Positions 6,421 to 6,809 of a DNA stretch of 6,809 bases are shown here, one piece after another. Positions within the stretch are counted from its first letter, which is position 1, and every line of letters begins with the position of its first letter. This DNA comes from an uncultured Alphaproteobacteria bacterium (lineage in GTDB: Bacteria; Pseudomonadota; Alphaproteobacteria; Rs-D84), in contig CALCGS010000119.1 in NCBI GenBank assembly GCA_937901165.1, forward strand, positions 1 through 6,809. Direction: 5' to 3'. The position numbers and the translations under genes are program-made. The notes below the pieces were generated by a model. That model was not told where the DNA came from. It saw nothing but the letters and a program-made list of their open reading frames with translations, and ran no database searches.

Positions 6421-6448
6421 ATTATAGTATTTTTTATAGGAAAATCAA
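6421..6448 (-). promoter_or_regulatory. Promoter of the 823-aa gene
   Basis: On the minus strand TTGATT (6448-6443), 16 bp, then a perfect TATAAT (6426-6421). The expected transcript starts near 6414, giving a leader of about 30 bases with AAAAGGAG just before the ATG at 6383. Both hexamers are identical to those before the tail-fibre-like gene. Confidence 0.72.
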
Positions 6449-6608
6449 GGTATTGTCTTTTTTTTCTAAAAATGATATATTTTTATCAAAAATAAAACAT
6501 TTTTGTTTATATCTGTAACTTTTTTGTTATCCAAATATTTCGCTATTTTTATCAAACATTCAGGGCTGACAAACGTCATTTGTCCGGAAATTGAAATACT
6601 ATTTTTCT
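6449..6608. other. AT-rich divergent intergenic region with a composition break and an inverted repeat
   Basis: From 6451 to about 6555 the sequence is very AT-rich (9 G/C in the 60 bases 6481-6540) with runs of T and no gene. From about 6560 the composition rises abruptly. GACAAA (6568-6573) and TTTGTC (6579-6584) form a perfect 6-bp inverted repeat around CGTCA, ending 24 bases before the ATG at 6609. It could be an operator or a leader hairpin. A Bacteroidota-like pair, TTTG at 6523-6526 and TATTTTTA at 6544-6551, can be drawn, but its spacing of 17 is shorter than usual and it is weak. Confidence 0.4.
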
Positions 6609-6800
6609 ATGAGTTGCTTGGGTAATATCCTTTGGTTCGTTCTGGGAGGCTTTCTTGTCGCCCTGATGTACTTTGCGGCAGGACTGCTGATGTGCATAAC
6701 GATTATCGGCATTCCTTTCGGTCTGCAGCTGATGAAAATTGGTGTTCTGGCACTCGCTCCGTTCGGTAAGGATGTGACTGCAAAAGACAATGCCGGCTGA
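6609..6800 (+). CDS. Short YccF-family inner-membrane protein (63 aa)
   Basis: The sequence LGNILWFVLGGFLVALMYF followed by CITIIGIPFGLQ and LALAPFGKDV is the YccF domain, a small membrane domain of unknown function. Enterobacterial YccF (about 150 residues) carries two copies; here only one is present before TGA at 6798-6800, so this is a single-domain form or a truncated gene. Residues 6-35 are hydrophobic and probably make one long or two short membrane segments. The ATG at 6609 is preferred on homology, since the family typically starts just before this motif. A TTG at 6591 would add six residues. There is no clear Shine-Dalgarno site before the ATG (the nearest GGAAA is about 19 bases away), unlike every other complete gene here. 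The base composition is 95 G/C in the 190 bases 6611-6800, far above its neighbours. This suggests transfer from another lineage or a chimeric contig end. Confidence 0.8.
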   Translation: MSCLGNILWFVLGGFLVALMYFAAGLLMCITIIGIPFGLQLMKIGVLALAPFGKDVTAKDNAG

Positions 6801-6809
6801 ACTTCAATT

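Noticed and set aside
6591..6608. TTG start at 6591 for the YccF-like protein
   Set aside because: The added residues MKYYFS have no family support, and GGAAA ends immediately before the TTG, too close to act as a ribosome site.
6599..6790. Minus-strand open frame opposite the YccF-like gene
   Set aside because: The plus strand encodes a recognisable YccF domain; the minus frame is a mirror with no domain of its own.
1..6809. CRISPR array, insertion sequence, tRNA or rRNA
   Set aside because: I saw no regularly spaced repeats, no transposase or paired terminal repeats, and no cloverleaf or ribosomal RNA sequence on either strand.

Overview
The window is AT-rich over most of its length. A sample inside the long 823-residue gene has 20 G/C in 60 bases, and one intergenic stretch has 9 in 60. 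Five of the six genes look like those of a bacterium that uses strong Shine-Dalgarno sites (AAAGGAG-like), sigma-70-type promoters and Rho-independent terminators. The paired acetate kinases point to a fermentative lifestyle. My guess is an uncultured gut-type bacterium with a small AT-rich genome, perhaps an alphaproteobacterium. Nothing here is a taxonomic marker, so that guess is weak.

Layout, left to right. (1) Positions 1-636, plus strand: the 3' part of an open frame that runs off the left edge. Its last ~120 residues are the final helix-hairpin-helix and BRCT domain of an NAD+-dependent DNA ligase (LigA). The ~85 residues before them are not ligase-like. (2) A shared bidirectional terminator near 635-662. 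(3) Two tandem minus-strand acetate kinase genes, 661-1863 (divergent copy) and 1980-3221 (canonical copy), separated by a strong terminator and a separate promoter. (4) Positions 3275-3826, minus: a 183-residue phage tail-fibre-like protein with an N-terminal domain like that of the Bordetella phage major tropism determinant. (5) Positions 3912-6383, minus: an 823-residue, Asn/Lys/Gln-rich, coiled-coil protein of unknown function. (6) A divergent AT-rich intergenic region. (7) Positions 6609-6800, plus: a short YccF-family membrane protein whose base composition (50% GC) and missing Shine-Dalgarno site differ sharply from the rest.

How the genes fit together. The acetate kinases interconvert acetyl phosphate + ADP and acetate + ATP. 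Their usual partner, phosphotransacetylase or phosphoketolase, is not in the window. The four minus-strand genes each have a plausible promoter of their own. In two cases the -35 element is built on the stop codon of the gene before it. The tail-fibre-like gene and the 823-residue gene share nearly the same promoter (TTGATT, 16-17 bp, TATAAT) and the same type of ribosome site, so they may be expressed together, but no capsid, portal, terminase or integrase gene accompanies them. I see no defence system, CRISPR array, diversity-generating retroelement, tRNA or rRNA. The least ordinary items are the orphan tail-fibre protein with a hairpin between its promoter and start, the large unknown protein with an internal repeat, the divergent second acetate kinase with a conversion-like block, the ligase-tail fusion at the left edge and the compositional break at the right edge.
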